A stretch of DNA of 64,000 nt from Shinisaurus crocodilurus (taxonomy: Eukaryota; Chordata; Lepidosauria; Squamata; Shinisauridae). Where the stretch lies: contig CM037878.1 in assembly GCA_021292165.1 (NCBI GenBank), positions 193,997,118 to 194,061,117 on the forward strand, written 5' to 3'. The notes below the pieces were generated by a model, which was given only the letters and a program-made list of their open reading frames with translations, was not told the DNA's origin and ran no database searches. Below, one piece after another: positions 45,200-56,334 of the stretch (position 1 is the stretch's first letter; each line of letters starts with the position of its first letter). Both the position numbers and the translations under genes were made by a program.

Positions 45200-46520
45200 G
45201 CCCAATGCCTGTGGAAGTGTTGTGGGGTAAAACACTTGAAAACCTCTCCTTATCACCCACAATGCAATGGAATGGTGGAAAGATTTAACGCCACACTCAA
45301 AGGAATGATTAGAGCTTATGTAAACACACACCCAAATGACTGGGATGACAAACTGCAACACCTACTTTTTGCCTACAGGGAAGTTCCACAGGAATCAACT
45401 GGATTTCTCACCTTTTGAGCTGTTGTATGGCAGAAGAGTGAGAGGCCCTCTTGATCTCCTGAGGGAAAACTGGGAAGGTAAACTCGTAGAAAACAAAACC
45501 TCAGTGGTGGATTATGTGTTAAAACTTAGACAAACCCTAGATACACTCTGTAAACTAGTTCAAGCTAATGTAACCAAAGCCCAAGAGGTGCAAAAGTTCT
45601 GGTATGATCAAAAGGCACGCTCTAGAGTATTTGAGGTAGGGGATCAGGTAATGATATTTCTTCCTCTGCGCAAAGACAAGCTTAAGGCTGCTTGGGAAGG
45701 CCCCTACACAGTCAGAGAGAAAATGGATGATTTAACCTATGTGGTGGTTAAAGAAAAATCTGAAAAAAGACCAAAGGTAGTACATGTAAATATGATGAAG
45801 CCACACTATGAGAGGAGTAAAGTAGTTTTACAGGTGCAGAAGGTGCCAGAGGTAGTATACTTAGGGCACAAGGTTGGAAATAGTCATATCACACCTTTAT
45901 GGGACAAGGTTGAAGCTATCAGAACCTGGGACATACCTACAACCAAGAAACAGGTCAGGTCATTCTTGGGATTTGCTGGGTATTACAGGAGATTTGTTCC
46001 CCATTTTGGTGAAATTGCTGGACCTTTGACTGATTTAACCAAGAAATGTAAACCTGACAAAATTGTGTGGACTGATGAATGTCAGAGAGCTTTTGATAGA
46101 CTAAAGGACATTTTAAGCTCAAAGCCTGTGTTAAGAGCACCTGACTTTGAAAAAACCTTTATTGTAGCTACAGATGCCTCTGAGACTGGCATAGGTGCAG
46201 TATTGTTACAAGACTATGACTCTGTTAAACACCCAGTAGCCTACCTGAGTAGGAAGCTTCTACCCAGGGAGAGAAACCTGTCTACGATCCAAAAAGAATG
46301 TCTGGCAGTAGCGTGGGCTCTGGACAAGCTCAAGCCTTATGTCTTTGGACAAGAATTTACTTTATGGATGGATCATCATGCCTTACAATGGATACAAACA
46401 ATGCAAAATACCAACTCCAAGCTTCAGAGATGGTCTTGGAAATTGCAGGAATTTCAAATGAACATTGAACATGTGCCTGGGAAGGAGAATGTGATAGCTG
46501 ATGCTTTGTCTAGGAAATAA
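45200..46520 (+). pseudogene. Gypsy pol remnant: INT C-terminus fused to RT thumb and RNase H
   Basis: The first frame (about 45206-45405) has GVKHLKTSPYHPQCNGMVER, with the Glu of the integrase DDE triad in VER; the two Asp residues lie in the missing part. A one-base shift near 45405 leads to the main frame, which runs open to TAA 46518-46520. It has SPFELLYGRRVRGPLD, the chromatin/DNA-binding tail VGDQVMIFLP to AAWEGPYTV and VVHVNMMKPHYER. After about 15 residues comes VPEVVYLGHKVG, TTKKQVRSFLGFAGYYRRFV (RT thumb), then RNase H with ATDASETGIGAVLLQ, IQKECLAVAWALDKLKP, MDHHALQW and NVIADALSR. All four acidic RNase H residues appear kept. The RT fingers and palm with the YxDD box are gone. 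Confidence 0.9.
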
Positions 46521-46594
46521 CCAAAAAACAGTTGCCTTTTTGTGTAGGTTAACGTTTCACAATTCTCTTCTGTAAAAGGGAAATTGTTCCACTT

Positions 46595-46610
46595 GAGGAG
46601 GAGGGGAAGA
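46595..46610 (+). promoter_or_regulatory. Polypurine tract
   Basis: GAGGAGGAGGGGAAGA lies directly before the LTR's TG, the place where plus-strand DNA synthesis of LTR retroelements is primed. Confidence 0.85.
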
Positions 46611-47197
46611 TGTGAGGGTTTGAGGCCTACACAGGATTGGGTTTGTTGAGGCCTGCACAGGCTTCAGTTTGTTGAAGCCTGAAGGCCCAAACACTCCACG
46701 ATGGGAGGGGGAGTTTGAGAGTTTAGGTTACCCAATAGAAGTTTAGAATCAGTTCTCCAGTGCAAGGTCACATGATTATAACCTTCCAGTCCTGGGAAGA
46801 CTATATGTGTGGGGTGTGGTCAGCTAGCAGTCAGAGAGTGTGTGCTGAGCAGCAGAAACAGCAGAGAGAGAAGCAGAGAGAGAGAGAAAGAGAACTTGGC
46901 TAGCTGACTGCATAGGAATTAGGTAGACTGAAGTTAAACTAGAGATCATTGGACTGTTTGTTTGTTTGTTTTATTTTATCATACCTGCTTTTGATTTAAA
47001 ACCACTCTATTAAGTAATTTCCCTACTACTATAAGTACAGTTTGTTGTGTACCCTGGAGTTTGGAGTGACTTATTCACACACCTACAGCCTACACCCACG
47101 TTACTGGGGGAAGCAGGCAAAGGACTGGGTCTTTGGGGAGAGGCAGATATCTCCCAAAGGCAGATCAAGGGGTCCCTGCATTAGTGGAACCTTGACA
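46611..47197 (+). mobile_element. Gypsy 3' LTR, about 587 bp
   Basis: Begins TGTGAGGGTTTGAGGCC right after the polypurine tract. A CA end is placed at TTGACA (47192-47197); a later CA (47202-47203) is possible. It holds a purine-rich stretch (46855-46892) and a TATA-like TATATGTG near 46802. No clear AATAAA was found. The partner LTR is not in the window, so the target duplication cannot be checked. Confidence 0.8.
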
Positions 47198-47544
47198 CCC
47201 ACAATTAATGCAGCTGATCAAGGGTGAAATCCATGTGTTGCTACACTTCCCTTCACACATTAGGGCTCTTTTCCATGCACATGATGAATGCATGGGCACC
47301 AGCAGGTACAAACATCCTCACAATAGATAGAACTCCATTTGGTACAGATGTGTCCAACATGCATCCACATGTACAAGCATCCTCATATCAGGTAGGATTC
47401 CATGAAAATGTAGAGTTCTCAATCATGTGTAGCCCTCCTATATACATATATATGTTGTAGATGTGTGCTTCAATGTGCAGGAGTGCAGCCTGGCACTGCC
47501 CACACATTCATTGTACAGAAACATTAATTATACCTAACATGTGA
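47198..47544. other. Unassigned DNA
   Basis: No gene or repeat recognised. Confidence 0.4.
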
Positions 47545-48325
47545 AGGTGGCTTTTTTCATATATATTTTTCCAGATAGCACCCATACACTGAGTCAATAT
47601 TTTCATTAAGCTATCGACCACAACCCCAAGATCACTTTCCTGTTCAGGCATCACCAACTCAGACCGCATCAGTGTATATGTGAAGTGAGGATTTATTTTA
47701 TCTTTTCACCCCAACGTGCATCACTTTACAATTGCTTACATTGAACTGCATTTGCCATCGTAATGCCCATTCCCACAGTTTGGAGAGGTCCTTTTTTGAG
47801 CTCTTCACAATCTCTTTTTCTTTTAACCATCCTAAATAATTTGGTGTTGTAAGCAAGCTTTGCAACCTCACTGTTCACCCATGCCTCCAGATCACTGTTG
47901 AACAAGTAAATAAGTCCCCAATACAGATAGCCACTGAGAGCCAGTGTGGTGTAGTGGTGAGAGTGTTGGACTGGGACTCGGGAGATCCGGGTTCTAGTCC
48001 CTGCTCAGCCATGAAACTCACTGGGTGACTTTGGGCCAGTCACTGACTCTCAGCCTAACCTACCTCACAGGGTTGTTGTGAGGATAAAATGGAGAGGAGG
48101 GGGACAATTATGTAAGCCGCCTTGGGTTCCTTGCAGGAAAAAAGGCGGGGTATAAATATAATAAATAAATAAATAAATAATGAACTGTGTGCATTGAATA
48201 AATAAATAAATGGGGGAACCACTGCTGACATCCCTCCATTATGATAACCGTCAATCTATTCCTGCTCTCTGCTTTCTGTTCTTTAATCATAAACGGACCT
48301 CTCCTCTTATTCAGTGGCTAAAATA
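47545..48325 (-). mobile_element. Old CR1-type LINE fragment, split by a SINE
   Basis: Read on minus, the right part (48325-48211) and left part (47936-47545) are neighbouring pieces of a CR1 RT. The left part gives SEVAKLAYNTKLF, where CR1 has the FADDTKL box, and further on codons resembling ELQKDLSKLWEWAL and CKVMHVGVK. The catalytic Asp pair is lost, so the copy is old. SINE family A sits between the two parts. Confidence 0.75.
47937..48210 (+). repeat. SINE family A with two tails and 20 bp between them
   Basis: Full head AGAGCCAGTGTGGTGTAGTG G (A box), GGGTTCTAGTCCC (B box), body, first (AAAT)n tail to 48179, then ATGAACTGTGTGCATTGAAT (48180-48199), then a second short tail AAATAAATAAA (48200-48210). 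CCACTG is present left (47931-47936) and right (48219-48224). CR1 sequence resumes after the second tail, so the 20 bp came in with the SINE. Confidence 0.88.
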
Positions 48326-49665
48326 CAATGCAATGCAGCAGTACTTCCCTCAAATGCTGAGACATCAGAATAAAAATTAATTTGGGACAACATCCTTTGT
48401 TTCAAGAACAAAACCCACCACAACTTCCACATCCATTTTCAAAGGAAGGCAAGCTAATTAGATTGTAGATGCAACATATACTATTTTCACTAGTATATGT
48501 TATGATGAAGCAAACTTAGACTATGTTAAGGTTAAATAACAGAGCAATTTGGGGGTTGGGTTATTTCTGCCTAGCCCCCTAGTATGGCTTGAATAAACAT
48601 GTGGTAATCCAGTTACGGTACATTTGAGATGATCCACGCAGTTAGAACTCACACAGGCCAGTGTGTATCAGTTCTTTACACAAAAGTAACAATTAATTTC
48701 AGGATAGCAAACATTTTGGTCATGACTACTCTGCAGAAGAAGAATCTTCTTAGAGATACTGCTAAATGTCCTTGATGAAAATATTTTACCTGCACATCAA
48801 TGAATTGATCGGTAAAACGAGCTGCAGGCTGCCTTATCTCTGCTCTGAAGAGTGGGGGTGTTCAACTGTCAAATCATATGTTGGTGCATAAGAAGGTGGA
48901 AATGACTCATGCTAGTCTTTAAAGCCCACTCTTGAGATTCATTCACAGAACCTTCAGAATCAAGGAAAAAGAAAATAAAACAAGAAAAACAAACATGGTG
49001 GAACAATAAGAGGCAGTGGCTCACCCACATCAGTTTAGTCAGACAGTAGCACCATGGTTGACAAGCACGAATTGTAAGCCTTCTACATCATTCCCTTTAC
49101 CTTATTGGTACTGAAGGACCATTGGCTCTTCTACTCTTGCTTCTAAAAATACTAAAAACTGAAGTTTTATCAGCTTATTTATTCTTTTCACACACTTAAA
49201 AAAACTCCATGGAATGATATTTGGAGTAACTCAAGAGCCTCCCTTGCATATAACACAAGGCCTATAACATTAAGAAAGTTGAAGTAATCGTTAGCCTAAA
49301 CAATATTCAAGGTTCACTTGACTTGTTTGGGTTTTTTGCTTCTTCCATTTTATACTGGTTATTGTTAATATCGAAAATGTTTCTCTTGAATCTTTTTTTT
49401 TTTTTTACACTTTTTTATGATCTGCATTGCATTTCTTACTCTCTCACTCTCCAATGACAAACATCAGCTGTTAGTCCAGACAGAAGGATCATTAGTGATG
49501 AAAAAGCTAATCTGTCACAGATATAATGCAGTATGTAAGTTTCATACATCTCATAAATCATAAATTAGTCTACAGAACCCAAAGTCCTCCCCAGAGGGTA
49601 GCAAATTCACAAGATGTTCTCAGATGGTTGGTTTAGAACTTTAAATGAGTATGGTGTGTGTGTGT

Positions 49666-49701
<36 letters not shown>

Positions 49702-50294
49702 GGTTTTCAGATATGAAGATAGTATACCTGCCACTGCAAAAAAAAATAATTTTTTTTTTCTAAAAGAAAATAGATTTTTGTGTCTGTGTTCAGTAAGGCA
49801 CATCAGGGAAACAAGCTTGGATGAGCAATTAGTTAAAGTTCTTATAGAAATGTCTAAGGTGAATTTAACCACCCAGCAGGCAATCACTATGTTGCCAACC
49901 TATATGATCATATATGATGACAGAAAACCTTTTCTGTTGTATCACTACAGACTCAAGGCTAAAGGAAAGACTCAAGGCTAAAGGACAGGTCACATGTCCT
50001 GTTACAAACTCTGCCCCCCCACCCAATTTGAAGCCTGCTGGAAATTATTCCACCCAGGAAAAGCACCACATGGCATAATGCTCACAAGAAACTAAGAATT
50101 TGGATCAGCCTGTGGAGAGACTATACCCCAGTGCTGCACATCTCTCATGGGCATTGGGCAGGCATGGGGAACTTGCAGCCTGTGGAGAGTTTGTAATAGG
50201 ACAAATAGCCTTTCATCTTCCCTTTAGCCAGGAGTCTGCAGTGATACAGTGAGACCTGGCCTGCCGGGGTCTCCATTCTGGCCCATGAAGCTTT
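48326..50294. other. Unassigned DNA
   Basis: No exon or named repeat apart from the (GT)n run at 49653. Confidence 0.4.
49653..49700. repeat. (GT)n microsatellite
   Basis: About 23 GT units with one TATG break. Confidence 0.95.
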
Positions 50295-50783
50295 CTAAGA
50301 TTATTATTATTTACAGTATCTGTATACCACTCCACATCAAGCAGATTCTGGAGCAGTGAACAATCAAAAGACAAAAGCAGATAAAAGTAACAAAAACAAT
50401 ACATTGAAACCAAACCAAAGTTACAATGGTGGTTGAAGAGCAGAGAAGGCTTCCTGGAACAAGGTCTTCAGCAGGTGCCAAAAGCAGCACAACATCAGAG
50501 CCTGCCTGACCTTCAGAGGCAGGAAGTTCCACAGAAATGGAGCTGCCACACTGAAGGCTCTTCTCCTGGTGGACTCCAATCAGGCCAAAGGTCCACGAGG
50601 AACCACCAGGAGCATGCCATCTGATGACCTCAGCGACCAGGCAGGTTGGTATGGGAGGAGGCGCTCTCTCAGGTAACCAGGTCCCAAGTTGTTTCAGGCT
50701 TTGTACACAAGTACCAGAACCTTAAACCTGACCCGGTAGCAAATAGGTAGCCAGTGCAGTTCCTTCAGCAAAGGAATTGCATG

Positions 50784-51180
50784 TAGGGATGCGTGCGGAT
50801 CTCGATCGGGGGGGTGGAAGAGAGGCGAGCCCACCCTGCTCGATCACCCGAGCTCCGCACGACTTACCCTTCCCTGGCTTGGCACAAGCCCCGCGAGAAG
50901 AGCTGGGGAAAGGTACTTCTGGGTCCCTGGCACTGCGTCTTTTATGTAAATACGATGGAAAACCACCTTAAAACGGCCACGAATAGCAAATCACAGCCGT
51001 TTTAAGGTGATTTTCCATTGTATTTATGTAAAAGATGCAGCGCCGGGGACCCGGAAGTCCACCGAGCGCCTTGACAAGCACAAGTCAGTTGGTGCTCAGC
51101 AAGGTGCTCAGCAGATCGCGTGGCGGGGGTGCTCGCTGAGCGCCCAACGAGTCGGGGGATGGGCAGTTCACCCACCCCTA
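50784..51180. mobile_element. Non-autonomous hAT-type element with 63-bp hairpin
   Basis: Ends TAGGGATG and reversed TAGGGGTG. Flanks ATTGCATG (50776-50783) and GTTGTATG (51181-51188) match at 6 of 8. In the middle, 63-bp arms (50915-50977 and 50996-51058; CACCTTAAAACGGC with its partner GCCGTTTTAAGGTG) leave an 18-bp loop. CpG-rich outer parts. It is inserted in L2. Confidence 0.82.
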
Positions 51181-51389
51181 GTTGTATGCTGAAAAGGGGC
51201 AGCTCCCGACAAAAGGCGAGCTGCTGCATTGCATTCTGCACTAGCTCCAGCTTCCGGAACAGCCTTAAGGGCAGCCCCACATAGAGCACATTGCAGTAAT
51301 CCAGTCTTGAGGTTACTAGCACCTGTATCACTGTGGCCAATCTACCCCTGTCCAGGAGAGGCCATAGCTGGCGAACCAATCGAAGATGG

Positions 51390-51547
51390 AAAAAGGCGCT
51401 CTGAGCTGCTATAGTCACTTTGGGCTCCAGCAACAATGATGGATCTAGGAGCCTGATCTTTCAAGGGGAAAAAGGCACTCTGAGCTGCTATAGTCACTTT
51501 GAGCTCCAGCAACAATGATGGATCTAGGAGCCTGATCTTTCAAGGGG
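51390..51547. repeat. 79-bp tandem duplication in L2
   Basis: The stretch starting AAAAAGGCGCTCTGAGCTGC is repeated 79 bp later with about three differences, up to CTGATCTTTCAAGGGGA. Confidence 0.92.
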
Positions 51548-52039
51548 AGTGCAACCCCATCCAGAACAGGCAATGAGCCTATCTCCCAGGCTCAGGAACC
51601 ACTCACCCACAGGGCTTCCGTCTTGCCAGGATTCAGCCTCAGTTTATGGGCACACTCAATTGCCTTTGCTTAGTGCTTTGATCCCCATTTGTCAGTACTA
51701 GAGAAGCTGACACTAGCACTGACAAGAGAAACCCTACTTTCATCTCTGATCAATGATCACATACATTTTCACCTCCTTTTTAGCTTGTTTTATGTGACTG
51801 AATCCAGGACAGAGGTGGACAACACAGTCTCCCCCTTTTTTGTGCCCGCCCCTGAATTCTACAGCTTATTTCTGTTTTTCTCCCTTCCCTTCCATTATAT
51901 ATTGGACTAGTCCCCAATATCTTCAAATGTGCCCTGATCAGGCCTGATCGCCCCTTCATGCTTTGTATAAGTACTGGTGCCTCTTCAATCCTACCCAACA
52001 TTCTTTCATTTATTTTCCTTTTTATTCAACTCACTTTAT

Positions 52040-52905
52040 ACATTCTTCTCCAATATCACATTTCAAAAGCCTCCCGTTTCCTTTCTTCCATTTTAGTTGT
52101 TGCCCATGATTCACATGTATGTAGTGCTGTATTCTGCAGGGATGTTTCTATAACTTTCCTTTTCAAAGGCAAACTTATTCTTCCTGTGACCAGGTTCCTT
52201 CTTATATTGTTGTTGTTGTTGTTGTTGTTGTCGTCGTCATCATTTCCATTTCTATACTGTCCAATAGCTGAAACTATCTGGCCGGTTTACAACAATTATA
52301 AAAATTACATAATAAAAACAATTATACAGTAAAAATACAAATTTACAATAAAATACAGTATAATTTTTTTTTTACAGAAACAATGTCTGTTTCATTAGAC
52401 TTACTCTGTGTATAACTTTATTTTGCTTCTCAGATATTTGAATTCTTTTACTTACTCAACGTGTTCCACATATCTGTTACAACTTAGCTTTACTAATATC
52501 TTTGTTTTATCCTCATTTATTTTTAGACTATAGTTCTGAAAAATCAAATTAATTGTATTTAATAAGTTCTGATGCTTTCCATTCTTATCTGCCCTTAACA
52601 CCATTTACTACTGAGTCTACTATTTATTTTATTTCATTAATTCCACCCTCTAAAAATATGTTAACCAGAACAGGGGGACAGTGAGTATTCTTGAAAGACC
52701 CCTGCCAAATTAATTCTGGCTCCTTGTTCAACATCATTTGTTCTAACAATGCTTCCTGTTTTTGTATGAATGATATTTTCTGCTCCAAGTCTTTAGAATT
52801 TAGAATTACATATTCTTTTCTAAATCTCGTAATCTGTGAAAAGAAATGGAGGAAGCTATTGGGCAAAGACAAACTAAAAATGAGAGTCATGAAGTATCCC
52901 AATAT
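52040..52905 (-). pseudogene. Decayed LINE reverse transcriptase fragment
   Basis: Read on minus: MMLNKEPELIWQGSFKNTHC then PPVLVNIFLEGGINEI (compare the RT block QGCPLSPVLFNIFLE), then NLLNTINLIFQNYSLKINED KTKILVKL (region after the YxDD box), VKEFKYLRSKI and, past an insertion, LHTCESWATTKMEERKREAFEM. The order follows LINE RTs with a long C-terminal part. The YxDD box itself is missing and stops are present. The clade is not assigned; it may be related to the element at 4433. Confidence 0.65.
52206..52380 (-). repeat. L2-type 3' tail inside the LINE fragment
   Basis: (TTG)n then TTTCTATACTGTCCAATAGC TGAAACTATCTGGCCGG is a reversed L2 3' end, followed by its A/T-rich UTR. LINE coding resumes on both sides, so it was inserted later. 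Confidence 0.65.
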
Positions 52906-54440
52906 ACTGAGTCATGTATTCTGCTGGATTTGGGTGTCCTTTTCTAACCATCTGGAGTTTTGGAACAGTTCCCAGCTCCCTGGTCTCTGTAATACACACT
53001 GAATCTGATTTTTTAAAGACTTGTCACGCTCACAAGAAACTATTTTAGCTAGGTAATTGAATTTGTCTCCAATTAAAAACAAAACCCTTGGGTTGTTTTT
53101 TTTGTCTCCAGATCAATTTTGAGGAAGCAAGTTCTGATCTTACAAGGGTATCATATTCATAATATAATCATTGTTGTATATAATTATGTGTGTGTGTTAT
53201 TTGCAGGGAATTTATGTAATCTAGCATGACACTAACCAGAGGGACACTGTGCAATATCCCCTGGATTGGGTGGTCTAGAGGTCAGTTTTTACTGAACATA
53301 AATAGCTTGTAATATCAGCCAGGTAAGCCCTGGAGATGAAGCACTGCTCATAGTGTTTTGGTGGAGCTGCAGAATAAAAATGTAATAAATAAGCACATGA
53401 CAAATTTTAAAAATGCTTTCTTAACTATTCATGCAGCACCCGCTTTAGGATTTCTGACATTGATCTCTAAAGAGAGAGAGAAAAAAGCTGTATAAAAAGA
53501 CAAATTGGACATTTGTTGAGAGACAACTGTGAACAATCTAGTTCAGTCTTGGAAATGTCTCTGTCTTTCTGTGTAATATTAACCAATTAGAAAACTATTA
53601 CATAGATACAAGGTAAAAGCATTTCCTCCTTATTTATTTTAAATATTTCTTGGCTGCTTTTCAGGCAAAGAGCCCTCATTATTGGGGATACTTATGTAAC
53701 TTACTTAACAACGGTTGCATCATTTCTTTATTAGGGATACTGAAGTGTAATCTCCTGATCTTTTTCAGCAGTGCTTTTCTGAAAAGTGAGAGACTAGAAA
53801 ACTCTTGGCACAAGAACAGGTCTAATTAAGAATGAAAATTGTGAGGATGCTGGCAGCTTCCCTGCTGGGCGGGGTTGTACCTGGGGAGAGACAAGTGTGG
53901 ACCAGCTGCAAAGACTGGCGTGTTGGGTGCAGAGGGGATGGAACAATGCAGTTCTAAGCGCAGATCCTCCTCTGAAGTCTACACTTCCACAGCCTTCTGC
54001 TGTCTCAAGCACTCAACTGTGGAACACATTGTTAGTCTTCTTCACCTGGAAGTGGCAGCAGCCACAGTGAGAGTGTGAGCAGGTGGAAAGGGATCAGCCA
54101 GACTGACTGTCTGGGTGGTTTGTATAACACTCAGATTGAGAGCATGCCTTGCAATCCAAACATCTCATAGAACCATTCCACAGACATGAGTAAATCCGAC
54201 TTCATAGTGTCCTTCAACAAAGACGTATTTGTAGCATTCAGATGATATGAACAATGGATTCAAACTCTGCAGAGACATTTTTAAATAGACTTAACAGGAA
54301 CCATGGCAAACATCTGTAACAGATAGCCGAAGAGCCAGCATCACTATTTCTGCATCCAGGAATCTTATGAAAGGAGCAGAGTTGTGCTTCCTTGCCCTTT
54401 TCTGCATTTACTTGTAATATTCTTAATCACCGTTGCAACA
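52906..54440. other. Unassigned DNA
   Basis: No gene or repeat recognised. Confidence 0.4.
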
Positions 54441-54515
54441 CATTGGCCCAGTTTGCATGATCACCACGGTGTAAACAAGCCACCGTTGCTTGTTTAAGCT
54501 GCGGCATGTGCTGGG
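54441..54515. mobile_element. MITE fragment related to 25936
   Basis: GGCCCAGTTTGCATGATCAC CACGGTG and AAACAAGCCACCGTTGCTTG TTTAAGC resemble the words in the 25936 and 37912 elements. The second is a small palindrome. Only one end can be seen. Confidence 0.4.
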
Positions 54516-55974
54516 TGCCATTTGCCTAATTATTCCTACTAGGAAACAATAATTTTGTTATTATGCAAATAGAGAAATTCCATTAACCACAGGAAGTTTT
54601 AAAAAAAAAGTGAAAAGGGAGTTGGGGGGAAAGCATATTGCAAAATGCAGTAAGACTTACCTGCTTCTCTGTACCAATACTGAAAATGTTAATAGATCTC
54701 AACCTAAACACAGAATAGCCTATATGGCTAAACATTTACCGAAATGGTTTACATTAACAATCACATTCTTTCTAAATTTGAATCTCATGAATGGCCATAA
54801 CAGTTAAATCTTGGCATAACATTTGAAGCTTAAAAAATAGAAATTCTAAATCCTCAAATATGTTTTCTCTTTCTTTAACCCATTATCCCAAACTCATTTA
54901 CATTCAAACATTAACAAGGTAATTTTAACACAATCAGCCTAAATTTTGGCTTCCTCTCATCCCCCTTCAACAAATGCCAAAGTATTTCTGTACCTGTGCT
55001 TGAGTGGCCCCAGTGCTGTGCACATAGCCTGAACTGCAGATACCTTGCAATAAATAGACTTTTTAGTCCCTGCATCACACAATTGCTACAAGTGTTATAT
55101 CTTGGCTAAATCAACCAGGTGATTGAATTCATTCAAAGTTACATGCCATAGAGGTTTTGTTTTTTTCCTTCATTGTATCATTTTCCTAGTTTAGCTCAAG
55201 TTACTCATCCATCCATATGGGTTATATGTACAGGAGTGATCTGCACAAAATGTTCAAAGACCCAAGGGGTCCAGAGAATTTCACCCACTGACATAGGGCC
55301 AAAATCCCCAAATGGTGAAAAAGAATGATCCACATGTATGTGCTGGGATCTTTAGGGGCAACATTCAAGCTATAGCACTGGGAGCAGATAAGACCTGCCT
55401 CTGAAGCCAGGTAAGCCCTCCTGTTTCATCAGGAGGTGCTTGGGATTATCTGTAGATTTCACTTGCCAACCCTGGGCCAACCCTTAGAATTGCAGATCCG
55501 TATTTGTTCCCTAAATAAATTCTTCTTCAAGAGGCACAGATTGGGTTGCCAAAGGCTTCCCAGATGCTAAGAAAGTAAGTTGAAGTCCTGTTAGCAGAAA
55601 GGCTGATCACTGAAATTACTTAAAATAGAAATGGATTCTTTGGAAAATATCACTGCAATCTTTTTAACCATCTGAACTTGGAATGTAGTTTCCCCAAATC
55701 CTCATCAGACCAGATAAAGAAAATATATGTTGAGGAACTATATGATGATATTTCTTGTATAGGTGGTACTTTATGAAATATTACAATCAGGTTTCAATAT
55801 GGTAGGACAGAACCTTTCTAGAAAAGGACTTCCAGGTGTTTGGATATAACTAGCAGATTGTTCTCTGAAATATTCTTGTTGGAAAAATGGTACACTTCAT
55901 AGCAGCCAAATCAAACACTTGGGTATTGGATGTTTAAATAACTTAAATTAACCATAACTTAAATTAACTTTGCA
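54516..55974. other. Unassigned DNA
   Basis: No gene or repeat recognised. Confidence 0.4.
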
Positions 55975-56334
55975 TTAAAGGAAGTGAGGCAGGTGGCTAC
56001 CAGGAGGAGGGTCTTTTCTGCTGTAGCACCCCGGTTATGGAATGAGCTCCCCAAAGAGGTTCGCCTGGCACCTACTTTGTATTCTTTCCGGCGCCAGGTG
56101 AAGACCTTTATGTTCTCCCAGGCATTTTAATCATTTTAATCATCTTAATCATTTCAATCTTGTAATTGTTTTAAATTCTGTTATTGTAACTGCTGCTGCT
56201 AGCTCTGCTGTTTGTTTTTAATCTGTGGTTTTAAATGTTATATATTATATTGTATTTTATGATTTTAACTGTTGTAAACCGCCCAGAGAGCTTCGGCTAT
56301 TGGGTGGTATAAAAATGTATTAAATAAATAAATA
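55975..56334 (+). mobile_element. L2-type LINE 3' end
   Basis: Codes for the block VFSAVAPRLWNELPKEV HLAPTLYSF in degraded form (TCTTTTCTGCTGTAGCACCC CGG...ATGGAATGAGCTCCCC), then the 3' UTR ending CGCCCAGAGAGCTTCGGCTA TTGGG and an (AAAT)n tail at 56318-56334. Frame integrity was not checked base by base. Confidence 0.85.

Larger units (their letters stand above)
45200..47197 (+). mobile_element. Ty3/gypsy fragment, integrase-before-RT order (Gmr1-like)
   Basis: Order seen: integrase C-terminal part, RT thumb, RNase H, a 74-bp gap, polypurine tract, LTR. Ordinary Ty3/gypsy elements place integrase last. A Gmr1-like group known from fishes and other deuterostomes has integrase before RT. Here RNase H, not integrase, directly precedes the polypurine tract and LTR, so the order looks native. 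Gag, protease, integrase N-terminus and 5' LTR are missing. Most of the RT is also absent although the frame stays open across the gap. Confidence 0.85.
50295..51668 (-). mobile_element. L2-type LINE fragment with nested hAT and local duplication
   Basis: Read on minus from 51668: HKLRLNPGKTEALWVSGS, then a duplicated stretch, then LEPKVTIAAQSAFFHLRLVR, LVTSRLDYCNVLYVGLPLRL and KLELVQNAMQQLAFCRELPL. The hAT element at 51180-50784 interrupts. After it the L2 C-terminal region and 3' UTR continue to an A/T-rich (AAT)n end near 50295. An open frame crossing from L2 into the hAT (51436-51002) is a chance chimera. Confidence 0.85.

Noticed and set aside
45236..46520. Domesticated integrase-RNase H host gene
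   Set aside because: The fusion frame is tempting, but a frameshift near 45405, a missing N-terminus and an adjoining polypurine tract and LTR show a plain element remnant.
47937..48010. Possible tRNA gene
   Set aside because: The A and B boxes belong to the head of a SINE with a full body and tail. No clover-leaf with paired acceptor ends could be made.
51002..51436. 144-codon open frame on minus
   Set aside because: The first half is L2 and the second half is reversed hAT sequence. It is a chance fusion across an insertion border.
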